Part shown: piece by piece, positions 6,656-14,973 of the stretch
Numbering within the stretch: position 1 is the stretch's first letter
Layout: each line of letters begins with the position of its first letter
DNA from: Microbacterium imperiale
GTDB taxonomy: Bacteria; Actinomycetota; Actinomycetes; Actinomycetales; Microbacteriaceae
Assembly (NCBI RefSeq): GCF_017876655.1
Contig: NZ_JAGIOK010000001.1
Coordinates: forward strand, 1,860,001 to 1,924,000
Direction: 5' to 3'
DNA: 64,000 bases
The notes under the pieces: model-generated
Databases searched by the model: none
Seen by the model: the letters and a program-made list of their open reading frames with translations, nothing else
What the model was told of the DNA's origin: nothing
Made by a program: the position numbers and the translations under genes

Positions 6656-8938
6656 ATGAACACCACCGTCTCGCGTGCCGTCTGGGGCACGCTCCTCGCC
6701 GGGGGGATCACGATCCTCGGCGCATCGGTCGCCCACGCGGCCGACACCACCGGAGAGGACGGGCTGCTCTCGGGCACCCAAGGCATCGTCTCCGTCGATG
6801 CTCCCGTCACCGTCGAGGGAACCTCGATCGCCGTGATCGGCGATGCCGACAGCTCGACCTCGGGCTCCAGCGCACCGGCTCCCGCGCCGGCGCAGAGCGG
6901 CTCCACCAGCGGCGCCGACGGCGTCGGTTCGGGCTCGCAAGCGATCATCGACGTGTCGGTGCCCGTCACCGTCTCGGGGACCTCGGTCTCGGTCATCGGC
7001 GACAGCAACTCGTCGACCGACAGCGCGCCCGCCCCGGCACCCGCGCAGCCTGCACCGGCACCGGCACACGCCGCTCCGGCGACGGACGGCTCGGACGGTG
7101 TCGTCTCGGGCACGCAGGTCGTCGCTCCGGTGACGGCACCGATCGACCTCGACGGCACCGCCGTCTCCGTGATGGGTGACGCCAACAGCGACACCACCAT
7201 CGGCGGCAACACCAGCACCGACACCACGGGCGGCACCACCGCACCAACGACTAACGGCAACGACGGACTCCTGTCCGGCACGCAGGTCGTCGCTCCGGTG
7301 ACGGCACCGATCGACCTCGACGGCACCGCCGTCTCGGTCATCGGCGACGCCAACAGCGACACCACCACCGGCGGCACCAGCACCGGCACCGGCAGCACGG
7401 GCAGCACCGGCGGCACCACCGCACCGACGACCGACGGCACCGATGGCATCAGCAGCGGGACCCAGGTCATCGCACCCGTGACGGCCCCGATCGACCTCAG
7501 CGGCACCGCCGTCTCCGTGATCGGTGACGCCAACAGCGACACCACCACCGGCGGCAACACCACCACCGGCACCACGGGCGGCACCACCGCACCGACGACC
7601 GACGGCACCGACGGCATCGGATCCGGCACCCAGGTCATCGCACCCATCACGGCACCGATCAACCTCGACGGCACCGCCGTATCGGTCATCGGCGACGCCA
7701 ACAGCGACACCACCACCGGCGGCAACACCACCACCGGCAGCACGGGCGGCACCACCGCACCGACGACCGGCGGCGCCGACGGCATTGGCAGCGGGACCCA
7801 GGTCATCGCACCCGTGACGGCACCGATCGACCTCAGCGGCACCGCCGTCTCCGTGATCGGCGACGCCAACAGCGACACCACCACCGGGGGCAACACCACC
7901 ACCGGCAGCACGGGCGGCACCACCGCACCGACGACCGACGGCACCGATGGCATTGGCAGCGGGACCCAGGTCATCGCACCGGTGACGGCCCCGATCGACG
8001 TGAGCGGCACCGCCGTCTCCGTGATCGGTGACGCCACCAGCGACACCACCACCGGCGGCAACACCGGCAGCACGGGCGGCAACACCGGCGCACCGACGAC
8101 TGACGGCAACGACGGCATTGGCAGCGGGACCCAGGTCATCGCACCCGTGACCGCACCGATCGACCTCAGCGGCACCGCCGTCTCGGTCATCGGCGACGCC
8201 AACAGCGACACCACCACCGGCGGCAACACCACCACCGGCAGCACGGGCGGCACCACCGACGCACCGACCACCGACGGCACCGACGGCATCGGATCCGGCA
8301 CCCAGGTCATCGCACCCATCACGGCACCGATCAACCTCGACGGCACCGCCGTCTCCATCATCGGCGACGCCACCAGCGACACCACCACCGCCGGCAACAC
8401 CGGTAACACCGGCACCACGGGCGGCACCACGGCCCCGGTGACCGGCGGCTCGGGCGGTATCGGCAGCGGCACCCAGATCGTGCTCCCCATCACGGCGCCG
8501 ATCTCGGTGGGCGGCACGGCCGTCACCGTCATCGGCGACGCCAACACCGGGACCACCCCCGGCACGACGCCCGGGACCAACCCCGGCACCACTCCGGGCA
8601 CGAACCCCGGCACCAACCCCGGCACGAACCCCGGAACCAACCCGGGCACGAACCCCGGCACCACACCGGGCACCAACCCCGGCACCAACCCCGGCACCAC
8701 GCCGGCGACGAGCACGCCGGGCACCACGCCGGCCGTCTCGACGGGCAACCCCGCAGCGACCGCCGTCCGCGGCGACATTGCGAGCGTCGTCGCGGCCCCG
8801 GCCGCCGGCTCGACGGACCGACCGCTGATGCTCGCCAAGACCGGCGGTGAGCTGTCGACGGCTCTCGGCCTCGGCGCGCTGGCCCTGGTGCTCAGCGGCA
8901 TGGTCCTCGTGGCACTCCGCCGCCGCACGACGGTTTGA
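6656..8938 (+). CDS. Chaplin-like repeat surface protein with LAKTG sortase signal
   Basis: A 760-residue exported protein. Residues 1-29 are a signal peptide (cleavage after SVAHA). Residues 35-630 hold eleven copies of a chaplin-like unit, pattern SGTQVxAPVTAPIDLxGTAV followed by SVIGDAN, separated by Thr/Gly/Asn linkers. Streptomyces chaplins share the SGNxVQAPVxxPVNxxGNxVxVIG pattern, but the chaplin cysteines are absent here. Residues 632-690 are TPGTNPG repeats, a wall-spanning spacer. The C-terminus has LAKTG (residues 726-730), a hydrophobic stretch and RRR, a class E sortase signal (LAXTG). AAGGAGA 9 nt before the ATG at 6656 sets the start. A surface coat or adhesive role is inferred; the sortase at 45324 is the likely anchoring enzyme. 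Confidence 0.85.
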   Translation: MNTTVSRAVWGTLLAGGITILGASVAHAADTTGEDGLLSGTQGIVSVDAPVTVEGTSIAVIGDADSSTSGSSAPAPAPAQSGSTSGADGVGSGSQAIIDVSVPVTVSGTSVSVIGDSNSSTDSAPAPAPAQPAPAPAHAAPATDGSDGVVSGTQVVAPVTAPIDLDGTAVSVMGDANSDTTIGGNTSTDTTGGTTAPTTNGNDGLLSGTQVVAPVTAPIDLDGTAVSVIGDANSDTTTGGTSTGTGSTGSTGGTTAPTTDGTDGISSGTQVIAPVTAPIDLSGTAVSVIGDANSDTTTGGNTTTGTTGGTTAPTTDGTDGIGSGTQVIAPITAPINLDGTAVSVIGDANSDTTTGGNTTTGSTGGTTAPTTGGADGIGSGTQVIAPVTAPIDLSGTAVSVIGDANSDTTTGGNTTTGSTGGTTAPTTDGTDGIGSGTQVIAPVTAPIDVSGTAVSVIGDATSDTTTGGNTGSTGGNTGAPTTDGNDGIGSGTQVIAPVTAPIDLSGTAVSVIGDANSDTTTGGNTTTGSTGGTTDAPTTDGTDGIGSGTQVIAPITAPINLDGTAVSIIGDATSDTTTAGNTGNTGTTGGTTAPVTGGSGGIGSGTQIVLPITAPISVGGTAVTVIGDANTGTTPGTTPGTNPGTTPGTNPGTNPGTNPGTNPGTNPGTTPGTNPGTNPGTTPATSTPGTTPAVSTGNPAATAVRGDIASVVAAPAAGSTDRPLMLAKTGGELSTALGLGALALVLSGMVLVALRRRTTV
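6758..8546 (+). repeat. Eleven chaplin-like coding repeats
   Basis: In-frame tandem repeats of roughly 135-180 bp inside the surface-protein gene. The first two units (VSVDAPVTVEG, DVSVPVTVSG) and the last (LPITAPISVGG) have diverged; units 3-10 are nearly identical at the DNA level, suggesting recent expansion by recombination or slippage. Confidence 0.9.
8553..8703 (+). repeat. TPGT/NPGT coding microrepeat
   Basis: About twelve copies of a 12-bp unit encoding TPGT or NPGT. It forms the Pro-Gly-rich stalk between the last chaplin-like unit and the LAKTG anchor. Confidence 0.9.
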
Positions 8939-8964
8939 ACCGAGGGGCATCGCCAACCGGAATC

Positions 8965-9000
8965 GCGGATGTCGCAGGCCCTCGGGTCTGCGGCATCCGC
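8965..9000. terminator. Hairpin between convergent genes, first copy
   Basis: GCGGATGTCGCAG pairs with CTGCGGCATCCGC (13-bp arms with one G-T pair) around a 10-nt loop. It lies 26 bp past the stop of the surface-protein gene. No T-run follows, so termination is probable but not certain. Confidence 0.55.
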
Positions 9001-9043
9001 TCCGGCCTGCCCGCTGGTCACGCACCCGCACCACCCAGAAACG

Positions 9044-9079
9044 ACGGATGCCGCGAACCCGAAGGTCCGCGGCATCCGT
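9044..9079. terminator. Hairpin between convergent genes, second copy
   Basis: A perfect 12-bp stem, ACGGATGCCGCG with CGCGGCATCCGT, around a 12-nt loop, 16 bp past the stop of rplI. It resembles the first hairpin in stem sequence, and together they could end transcription from both sides. Confidence 0.6.
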
Positions 9080-9095
9080 ACTCGTGCGCCAGGTA

Positions 9096-9548
9096 TTACT
9101 TGGCGGCGACCACCTGCAGGGTGATCACGGCGGTGAGGTCGTCACGCAGGCGAATGGTCGCCTCGTGCTCGCCCACGGCCTTGATCGGCGAGGTGATGTG
9201 GATCTTGCGCTTGTCGAGGTCGCCCAGACCAGCAGTCTTGACGGCGTCAGCCACGTCGGCGGGCTTGACCGCACCGAACAGACGGCCTTCGGCGCCGGCC
9301 TTGACCGACAGCTTGACCTTGTTCGACTCGAGGTTGTTCTTGAGCGCCACAGCCTCTTCGTGGTCGTGGATCGCGCGGGCGTCACGAGCGGCGCGGATGG
9401 ACGCCACCTGCTTCTCGCCACCGCGGGTCCAGGCCACAGCGAAGCCCTGGGGGATGAGGTAGTTGCGGGCGTACCCGTTCTTGACCTCGATGACGTCACC
9501 GGCGCTTCCGAGCCCGGCGACCTCGTTCGTGAGAATCAGCTTTGCCAT
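9096..9548 (-). CDS. rplI: 50S ribosomal protein L9
   Basis: A 150-residue protein of the large ribosomal subunit that binds 23S rRNA at the base of the L1 stalk. It has the classic two-domain structure. The N-terminal RNA-binding domain contains [28 protein letters not shown] (L9 signature; Lys/Asn/Tyr/Arg core), followed by a long charged helix and a C-terminal domain with [16 protein letters not shown]. It is the last gene of the rpsF-ssb-rpsR-rplI operon, 11 bp after rpsR. Confidence 0.97.
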   Translation of the reverse strand: MAKLILTNEVAGLGSAGDVIEVKNGYARNYLIPQGFAVAWTRGGEKQVASIRAARDARAIHDHEEAVALKNNLESNKVKLSVKAGAEGRLFGAVKPADVADAVKTAGLGDLDKRKIHITSPIKAVGEHEATIRLRDDLTAVITLQVVAAK

Positions 9549-9559
9549 GTCGGTGCTCC

Positions 9560-9814
9560 TTACCGGCCAGCGCCGGCGTAAGGCAGGAGCGCCATTTCGC
9601 GCGCGTTCTTGATCGCCTTGGCGATCAGACGCTGCTCCTGCACCGAGACACCGGTGATACGACGGGCGCGGATCTTCCCACGCTCCGAGATGAACTTGCG
9701 GAGCGTCGAAACGTCCTTGTAGTCGATGACGCCGACGCGGATCGCCTTCGCGGGGGCCGCGTTCTTCGCGCCCTTCCGCGGCTTGCGGCGGTCGCCGGTT
9801 GCCTTTCCAGCCAT
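9560..9814 (-). CDS. rpsR: 30S ribosomal protein S18
   Basis: An 84-residue small-subunit protein that pairs with S6 on the platform of the 30S particle. It has a basic N-terminus and the S18 signature [42 protein letters not shown] core (residues 32-70). It is not the Cys-rich zinc-binding paralogue. It lies 59 bp downstream of ssb and 11 bp upstream of rplI in the same operon. Confidence 0.97.
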   Translation of the reverse strand: MAGKATGDRRKPRKGAKNAAPAKAIRVGVIDYKDVSTLRKFISERGKIRARRITGVSVQEQRLIAKAIKNAREMALLPYAGAGR

Positions 9815-9873
9815 TGTTTTTCCTTACGAGAGTGATGATCGGATGCCGCTGCGAGCAGCACCCGGAATCCGAT

Positions 9874-10404
9874 TCAGAACGGGGTGTCGTCGCCGTAGGA
9901 GGCGCCGCCGGTTCCCGGTGCGCTCCACGCATCCGGTGCGGAAGAACCCGGGGTCGCCCACGGCTCCTCCTGCACCTGCTGCTGCGGGCGCGACTGCTGA
10001 CCGCCGCCGAAGTTGCCGCCGCCACCGCCACCGGAGCCGGATGCCGCGCGCGTGACCTGTGCGGTCGCGTAGCGCAGCGAGGGGCCGATCTCGTCGACCT
10101 CCAGCTCGATCGCGGTGCGGTTCTGGCCCTCACGGTCCTGGTAGGAGCGCTGACGCAGGCGGCCGGTCGCGACGACCCGCATGCCCTTGGTCAGCGAACC
10201 CGCCACGTGCTCGGCGAAGTCGCGCCACACGGACGCGCGGAGGAACAGCGCTTCGCCGTCCTTCCACTCGTTCGCCTGGCGGTCGAAGGTGCGAGGAGTC
10301 GAGGCGATCGTGAAGTTCGCCACCGGCAGGCCGTTCTGCGTGTAACGCAGCTCGGGGTCTGCCGTGAGGTTGCCCACGACGGTGATGACGGTCTCGCCGG
10401 CCAT
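9874..10404 (-). CDS. ssb: Single-stranded DNA-binding protein
   Basis: A 176-residue protein that coats single-stranded DNA in replication and repair. The N-terminal OB fold ([18 protein letters not shown] through about residue 110) includes the [24 protein letters not shown] segment. A Gly/Gln-rich disordered linker and the acidic tip DDTPF, which recruits partner proteins, follow. Sitting between rpsF and rpsR marks it as the main essential SSB rather than a competence paralogue. Confidence 0.97.
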   Translation of the reverse strand: MAGETVITVVGNLTADPELRYTQNGLPVANFTIASTPRTFDRQANEWKDGEALFLRASVWRDFAEHVAGSLTKGMRVVATGRLRQRSYQDREGQNRTAIELEVDEIGPSLRYATAQVTRAASGSGGGGGGNFGGGQQSRPQQQVQEEPWATPGSSAPDAWSAPGTGGASYGDDTPF

Positions 10405-10409
10405 GTGCC

Positions 10410-10793
10410 TTAGGCCTTCGCAGCCTTCGCGGGGGCAGCAGCCTTGCGGGCGGCCTTCGCCTCGGAGCGCGCCTTCTCGGCGGCGACCTGTGCGATGGCC
10501 TCCTCGGCGCGCAGGACCTTGGTGCGCATGATCGACTCGCTCAGCTTGAGCTGGCGGTCGAGCTCCTGCGTGGTCTCGCTCGTCGCGGTGAAGTTGACGA
10601 CGGCGTAGATGCCTTCGTTCTTCTTCTGGATCTCGTACGCCAGGCGGCGACGGCCCCAGATGTCGACGTTCTCGATGGTTCCGCCGTCATTCGTGATGAC
10701 CTTGAGGAACTTGTCAAGGTTGGGAGCAACCTGACGCTCATCGATCTCGGGCTGGAGAATCACCATGAGCTCGTACTGGTACGTGTGCGTCAC
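10410..10793 (-). CDS. rpsF: 30S ribosomal protein S6
   Basis: A 127-residue ribosomal protein that forms a heterodimer with S18. It starts [15 protein letters not shown], contains the S6 motif [29 protein letters not shown], and ends in an Ala/Lys-rich tail typical of high-GC actinobacteria. The start is GTG at 10793, with a strong AAGGAGGTGG Shine-Dalgarno about 5 nt upstream. First gene of the operon with ssb, rpsR and rplI; its stop is 5 bp before ssb. Confidence 0.96.
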   Translation of the reverse strand: MTHTYQYELMVILQPEIDERQVAPNLDKFLKVITNDGGTIENVDIWGRRRLAYEIQKKNEGIYAVVNFTATSETTQELDRQLKLSESIMRTKVLRAEEAIAQVAAEKARSEAKAARKAAAPAKAAKA

Positions 10794-10929
10794 TGACCCA
10801 CCTCCTTCGGACTAGAACGGCTCCCGGGCATTTCCCGGAAGCAGGAGGGTGTGTAGCACGTGCCCGACCGAGGTCGGACAACCACAACAGCTTACCTGAT
10901 CGCACGTCCCCCCGCCGACCCGTCCCCGA

Positions 10930-10935
10930 TAGCGT
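10930..10935 (+). promoter_or_regulatory. -10 hexamer of a probable leaderless transcript
   Basis: TAGCGT ends 6 nt before the ATG at 10942; no ribosome-binding site fits between. Transcription would start at the initiation codon. Confidence 0.5.
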
Positions 10936-10941
10936 GGGCGC

Positions 10942-11928
10942 ATGGAGTGGACGGCGGACGTCTCGGTCGGCGATTGGCTGCGTGAACGGGTCGACGACCC
11001 CTGGCGCGGGACGTTCCATGACGTGGTGCCGCGGGGGTTCGAGTCGTACGCGCGGATCCTGCATCCGGCATCCGTCCAGTCCCGCACGAGCGGCGCGCCG
11101 CTTCCCCCGTCCGACGAGTGGGTCGGGATGTCGTGGCAGCAGTCGCAGGAGCTGACGGCCGACCTCGTCACCGATCCCGCCACGTGGGCCGAGACCGCCG
11201 CCGCGTTCGGGACGACGCTCCATCCGCTTGCGCAGTGGGACGCGCTCGTGCGCTCGCCCGAATACGGCGCTAACCAGATGACCTCGCCCGACGGCCGCTG
11301 GTTCGGCGCTCCCATGGCGGGCGAACTCGATCCGCAGCTGCTGCCCTCCCTCGTCCGCGTGCTGAGCGAGAACACCTCGGCACCCGATGACGTGGTCGCC
11401 GGCCTGTGGGAGGGCCGGGGCGGTCTGCTCGGCCATCTCGGACGCCATCCCTCGCGGACCTTCTTCCAGGCAGGTGACCCCGCGGACGCCGACCTGGCTC
11501 GACACAACCGGATGCTCGGATCGTCGCTTTCCGACCGCTTCAACAACGTCTTCCGCAAGCCCGCCTGGCAGGAGGGCATCCTCTCGCGCGAGGTCTCCGA
11601 GGGTCCCCGCCTCGACTTCCCCGAGCGCGCGTTCGTGCTCTTCCGCGGCGACGTGGCCGAGTTCGCCGTCGACGACTGGCGGATGCGGATGCCGTGGCGC
11701 GACCACCCCGCCGAGGCGATGGGCTTCGCCCCATCGGCGCAGAGCCCGAGCCTGCTCTGGCCCGCCGATCGCGCCTGGGTGATGGTCTCGGAGGTCGACT
11801 TCGACTCCACCATCGTCGGCGGCTCGCGGCAGCTCGTCGACGCGATCTGCCGCTCCCCTGAGCTCGAAGCCCTGCCCCTGCCGGCCGACGCATGCCTGTC
11901 CTGGGGCGCAGACGAGGTCAATCGATGA
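10942..11928 (+). CDS. Conserved hypothetical protein, soluble
   Basis: A 328-residue protein without signal peptide or membrane segments, rich in Trp, Pro and Asp. Recognisable stretches are DDPWRGTFHDVVPRGFESYARI near the N-terminus and LLWPADRAWVMVSEVDFDST near the C-terminus. I do not know a function; it looks like a conserved actinobacterial protein of unknown role. Its stop overlaps the next start (ATGA), so it is co-translated with the membrane protein at 11925. The start is supported by a -10 element 6 nt upstream. Confidence 0.75.
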   Translation: MEWTADVSVGDWLRERVDDPWRGTFHDVVPRGFESYARILHPASVQSRTSGAPLPPSDEWVGMSWQQSQELTADLVTDPATWAETAAAFGTTLHPLAQWDALVRSPEYGANQMTSPDGRWFGAPMAGELDPQLLPSLVRVLSENTSAPDDVVAGLWEGRGGLLGHLGRHPSRTFFQAGDPADADLARHNRMLGSSLSDRFNNVFRKPAWQEGILSREVSEGPRLDFPERAFVLFRGDVAEFAVDDWRMRMPWRDHPAEAMGFAPSAQSPSLLWPADRAWVMVSEVDFDSTIVGGSRQLVDAICRSPELEALPLPADACLSWGADEVNR

Positions 11929-13106
11929 GTGTTCCGTTCGATCCCCGCCCCCTCCTCGAGCCGGTGTCGCCCGCCACCGCGCGTGCGTTCCGGAAGCAGC
12001 TGGCCGACAGCGGCCGGCTCCCCGGCGGGTCGGGCACCGCCGGGGTGGTCATCGCGATCGTCGTCATCGTCTTCGTGGTGCTGGTGTTCGGGGGTGTCCT
12101 CACCGCAGTGATCGGCGGGATCGTCCTCGCCGCGGGGACCCGATCCGGAACCGGCGCCGTGCTGTCGCTGACGACCGTCCTCCCCCTCGTCATCCTCATT
12201 GCACTCGCCGCGCTCATCCCGTTCTTCGTCCGCCGGCAGCGCGCTGCGCAAGCCGCCGTCTGGTACCGGCTCGACCGGTTCGCGCGGGCCAACGGCATGA
12301 GCTTCGAGCCCCAGCGTCCGCAGCCGCCGTTGCCCGGCATGATCTTCTCGCAAGGCTCGAGCCGGATGGCATCCAACCTCGTCCGGGGCGACCGACCGCG
12401 CTTCGTCGAGTTCGCGAACTACCGGTACACGACCGGGTCGGGCAAGAACCAGCAGACGCACACGTGGGGCTACGTCGCGGTGCACCTGTCGACGCCGCTG
12501 CCCCACATCGTGCTGGATGCCGTCGGCAACAACGGCCTGTTCGGCTCGAACCTGCCGGTGGCGTTCGACCGCGACCAGCACCTGAGCCTCGAGGGCGACT
12601 TCGACCGCTACTTCCGCCTGTACTGCCCGCGCGGGTACGAGCGCGACGCGCTGTACCTGTTCACGCCCGACATCATGGCGCGCTTCGTCGACAACGCCGC
12701 CGCACTGGATGTCGAGATCGTCGACGACTGGCTCTTCTTCTACGGCAAGCGCGATTTCTCGACGCTCGACCCCGCGACCTGGTCGTGGCTGTTCGGTGCG
12801 GTCGGGGCGATGATCGACAAGCTCGCGCAGTGGGAGCGCTGGCGTGACGACCGACTCGGGGCACCGGCATCCGTGAACGCCTCGGCGCCGGCGGCGCCCG
12901 CCGCGCCCACGAGCCCCTCACCCGCTCTCCCGGTCGCGCCCCCGTCCGGCCCGCTGCGACCCCCGCCCGGCGTCGCGGCTCCCGGTCAGCGGCTGCGGCG
13001 CGGCATCCCGTGGCCGGCGATCGTGGTTGTGGCCGTCATCATCGGCGCGACGCTCATCGGACCGATCGTCGCGTTCATCGGCGGCCTCGTCGCGGCGATG
13101 CGCTGA
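11925..13106 (+). CDS. Hypothetical membrane protein, coupled to upstream gene
   Basis: A 393-residue protein of unknown function. Two membrane helices lie near the N-terminus (AGVVIAIVVIVFVVLVFGGV and TTVLPLVILIALAALIPFFV, residues about 40-100), followed by a large soluble domain (residues 110-310), a Pro/Ala-rich linker, and a last helix (IPWPAIVVVAVIIGATLIG) at the C-terminus. The ATG at 11925 overlaps the previous stop as ATGA. The soluble domain contains TTGSGKNQQTHTWGYVAVHL; this resembles proteins annotated only as hypothetical in related genomes. Confidence 0.75.
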   Translation: MSVPFDPRPLLEPVSPATARAFRKQLADSGRLPGGSGTAGVVIAIVVIVFVVLVFGGVLTAVIGGIVLAAGTRSGTGAVLSLTTVLPLVILIALAALIPFFVRRQRAAQAAVWYRLDRFARANGMSFEPQRPQPPLPGMIFSQGSSRMASNLVRGDRPRFVEFANYRYTTGSGKNQQTHTWGYVAVHLSTPLPHIVLDAVGNNGLFGSNLPVAFDRDQHLSLEGDFDRYFRLYCPRGYERDALYLFTPDIMARFVDNAAALDVEIVDDWLFFYGKRDFSTLDPATWSWLFGAVGAMIDKLAQWERWRDDRLGAPASVNASAPAAPAAPTSPSPALPVAPPSGPLRPPPGVAAPGQRLRRGIPWPAIVVVAVIIGATLIGPIVAFIGGLVAAMR

Positions 13107-13123
13107 CGGGAGACGGCACCCCG

Positions 13124-13756
13124 TCAGTGCAGGAGCCGGCTCACGCCGCGCTGCACGAGGCCGGTCAGAAACATGACGAACAGGCCGAGGTAGCCGATCG
13201 CAGGAACGGTGATCGCGATGACGAGGGCGAGCGCGAACAGGACGATCATCGACACGTCGATCGACATGCCGACGCGCAGATCGGCCCGCGACGACGTGTG
13301 CAGCTCCGGATGCCGGACGAGATGGATGCGCGTGGCGAGCAGCATCGCCGTGGTGGCGATGAGGCTGCCGATATAGAGCACCTTCTGCAGCGGGTCGTCG
13401 TCGACCTGACCGGTGAGGGCGGTCACGACCGGCATCCACACGATCGTGAGCATCCACGCCACGGTGATCCACAGCAGCGCGATCGAGATGCGTTCGATCG
13501 CGACGAACAGGCGGTGGTGCAGCATCCAGAACATCGCGATGAGCACGAAGCTGATGAGAAAGCTCTGCAGCTGATCGCGCTGACCCACCAGCCACTCGGC
13601 GGTGGTGTGGTCGCGTGCGGCGCTGTCGCCGACGCTGTCCATCAGCGGCAGCACCAGCAGCGTCATCGCGATCGCGACGACGGCGTCGACGAACGTCTTG
13701 GTCCGCTCCGCGTTGAGCCCGCGGAATGCCGGCGCGGCGCCGGCGTCCTCACTCAT
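13124..13756 (-). CDS. TMEM175/DUF1211-like potassium channel protein
   Basis: A 210-residue protein with six hydrophobic helices. The first contains RTKTFVDAVVAIAMTLLVL, matching the family signature RxxxFSDAVxAIAxTLL, which lines the pore in TMEM175 channels. The second helix region (FLISFVLIAMFWMLHHRLF) is also typical. Bacterial members conduct K+ weakly selectively; the physiological role here is inference. A TAGCAT hexamer lies 7 nt before the ATG. It is convergent with the upstream-lying membrane protein gene, with only 17 bp between stops. Confidence 0.8.
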   Translation of the reverse strand: MSEDAGAAPAFRGLNAERTKTFVDAVVAIAMTLLVLPLMDSVGDSAARDHTTAEWLVGQRDQLQSFLISFVLIAMFWMLHHRLFVAIERISIALLWITVAWMLTIVWMPVVTALTGQVDDDPLQKVLYIGSLIATTAMLLATRIHLVRHPELHTSSRADLRVGMSIDVSMIVLFALALVIAITVPAIGYLGLFVMFLTGLVQRGVSRLLH

Positions 13757-13763
13757 GCCGAGG

Positions 13764-13769
13764 ATGCTA
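13764..13769 (-). promoter_or_regulatory. -10 hexamer of a probable leaderless TMEM175-like transcript
   Basis: On the minus strand TAGCAT ends 7 nt before the ATG at 13756; no Shine-Dalgarno is present. Confidence 0.5.
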
Positions 13770-13798
13770 GCGGGTGGTCGTGACGACCGGAGTCCGTG

Positions 13799-14314
13799 TC
13801 AGCGCCGCGCGCGACGCAGCACGTACCCCTCGGCCTGCTTCGACTCGTGCGCCACGCGGACGCCGTAGCGGTATGCGAGCTTGCCGCCGAGCCATCCCGA
13901 GAGGCTGAGGACCAGCAGGCTCACGGCGCTGAAGATGACACCGGTGATCGGGATGTCGTCGGTCGAGGTGCGCAGGAAGAGCTGGAACAGGTAGGCGCCG
14001 CACACGACGAAGTTCAGGCCCATGTGCATGGTCGCGGTGCTCGACGACCGCGTGCGATCCGGGATCTTCATGTAGTCGAGGATGCCGAGGCCGATCGCGA
14101 GCACGCTGCCGACCAGGCCGATGCCGATGAGCACACGCGATCCGACCGCGTACGGCGTCGGATCGGCGACGATCAGGCCGATGATGTCGAACACGAAGCT
14201 GGCGATCCACGCCCCGATGGGGATGGTGACCGCGATCGGGTGGAAGGGGTGTCCGTACGGACCCGCCAGCGGGGTGAGCGGCCGCTTGTCCGGTCGCGTC
14301 TCCTGGTCGGTCAT
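13799..14314 (-). CDS. DUF2231 membrane protein, copy 1
   Basis: A 171-residue protein with four membrane helices. The N-terminal PLAGPYGHPFHPIAVTIPIGAW is the DUF2231 signature (GHPxHP before helix 1). Helices follow at about residues 30-50, 65-85, 100-120 and 130-150, then a charged C-terminus. Function is unknown; some family members carry haem or redox partners, but no such site is evident. The start at 14314 is preferred because AGGAGAC lies 6 nt upstream; the ATG at 14338 has no ribosome-binding site. It is a paralogue of the next gene upstream. Confidence 0.8.
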   Translation of the reverse strand: MTDQETRPDKRPLTPLAGPYGHPFHPIAVTIPIGAWIASFVFDIIGLIVADPTPYAVGSRVLIGIGLVGSVLAIGLGILDYMKIPDRTRSSSTATMHMGLNFVVCGAYLFQLFLRTSTDDIPITGVIFSAVSLLVLSLSGWLGGKLAYRYGVRVAHESKQAEGYVLRRARR

Positions 14315-14363
14315 CGTGTCTCCTTCGCGAGTCGTCATGGGGTTCGTGCGGAGCGGCGCGCGC

Positions 14364-14873
14364 TCAGGGCAGGGGCTCGAGGCCCTCGGCCTGGGTCGTC
14401 TCGGTCGCGACGCGCACCCCGTAGGTGTGGGCGAGCTTGCCGCCGAGCCATCCCGACACCGACAGCAGCGCGAGCCCGACGAAGCTGGCGATCATCGCGA
14501 GCGTGGGCACCACGTCGGTGTCGAGGCGCAGCACCAAGCTCCCGGTGTAGATCGCCATCGCGATGAAGTTCAGCACCATGTGGGTCGACCCGGTCGCGCG
14601 CGCCGCGGTCCCCTTCGGGATCGAGCTCCAGTCGATGAGACCGAGGATGGCAGCCACGACCGCGCCGAGCAGGCCGACGGCGACGAGGATGCGCGCGCCG
14701 AGGGCGAAGGCCGAGCCGTCGTCCGCGGCGAGGAAGAGCACGTCGAACACCGACGCCGACACCCAGGCCCCGATGGGCAGGATGATCGCGATCGCGTGGA
14801 ACGGATGCCCATAGGGTCCGGCGATCAGCGACCGGGGGTATTTGGCCTTCGTGAGCGGCGCAGTCGCGTCCAT
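14364..14873 (-). CDS. DUF2231 membrane protein, copy 2
   Basis: A 169-residue paralogue of the gene at 13799, 49 bp upstream of it on the same strand. It has IAGPYGHPFHAIAIILPIGAW at the N-terminus, the same four-helix layout, and an almost identical GWLGGKLAHTYGVRVATETTQAEG end. The ATG at 14873 has AGAGGAGAC 5 nt upstream. The pair is probably a tandem duplication expressed as one unit; function is not known. Confidence 0.8.
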   Translation of the reverse strand: MDATAPLTKAKYPRSLIAGPYGHPFHAIAIILPIGAWVSASVFDVLFLAADDGSAFALGARILVAVGLLGAVVAAILGLIDWSSIPKGTAARATGSTHMVLNFIAMAIYTGSLVLRLDTDVVPTLAMIASFVGLALLSVSGWLGGKLAHTYGVRVATETTQAEGLEPLP

Positions 14874-14973
14874 GGCGTCTCCTCTCGTCCGACCGTTCGA
14901 CCGTAGGCGTGACCGGGGGGCCCGGCAGTAGCGGCTTGACAAGGCAGCCGAGGCCTGGATCGTGATACCGCGA

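Noticed and set aside
6758..8703. Dense regular repeats that could suggest a CRISPR array
   Set aside because: Repeats are in frame, code for a chaplin-like unit and stalk, lack unique spacers of constant length, and no cas genes are present.
6616..9075. Long minus-strand open frames (819 and 802 codons) opposite the chaplin-like gene
   Set aside because: They mirror the DNA repeats of the real gene, have no ribosome-binding site or signal peptide, and read into the hairpin region.
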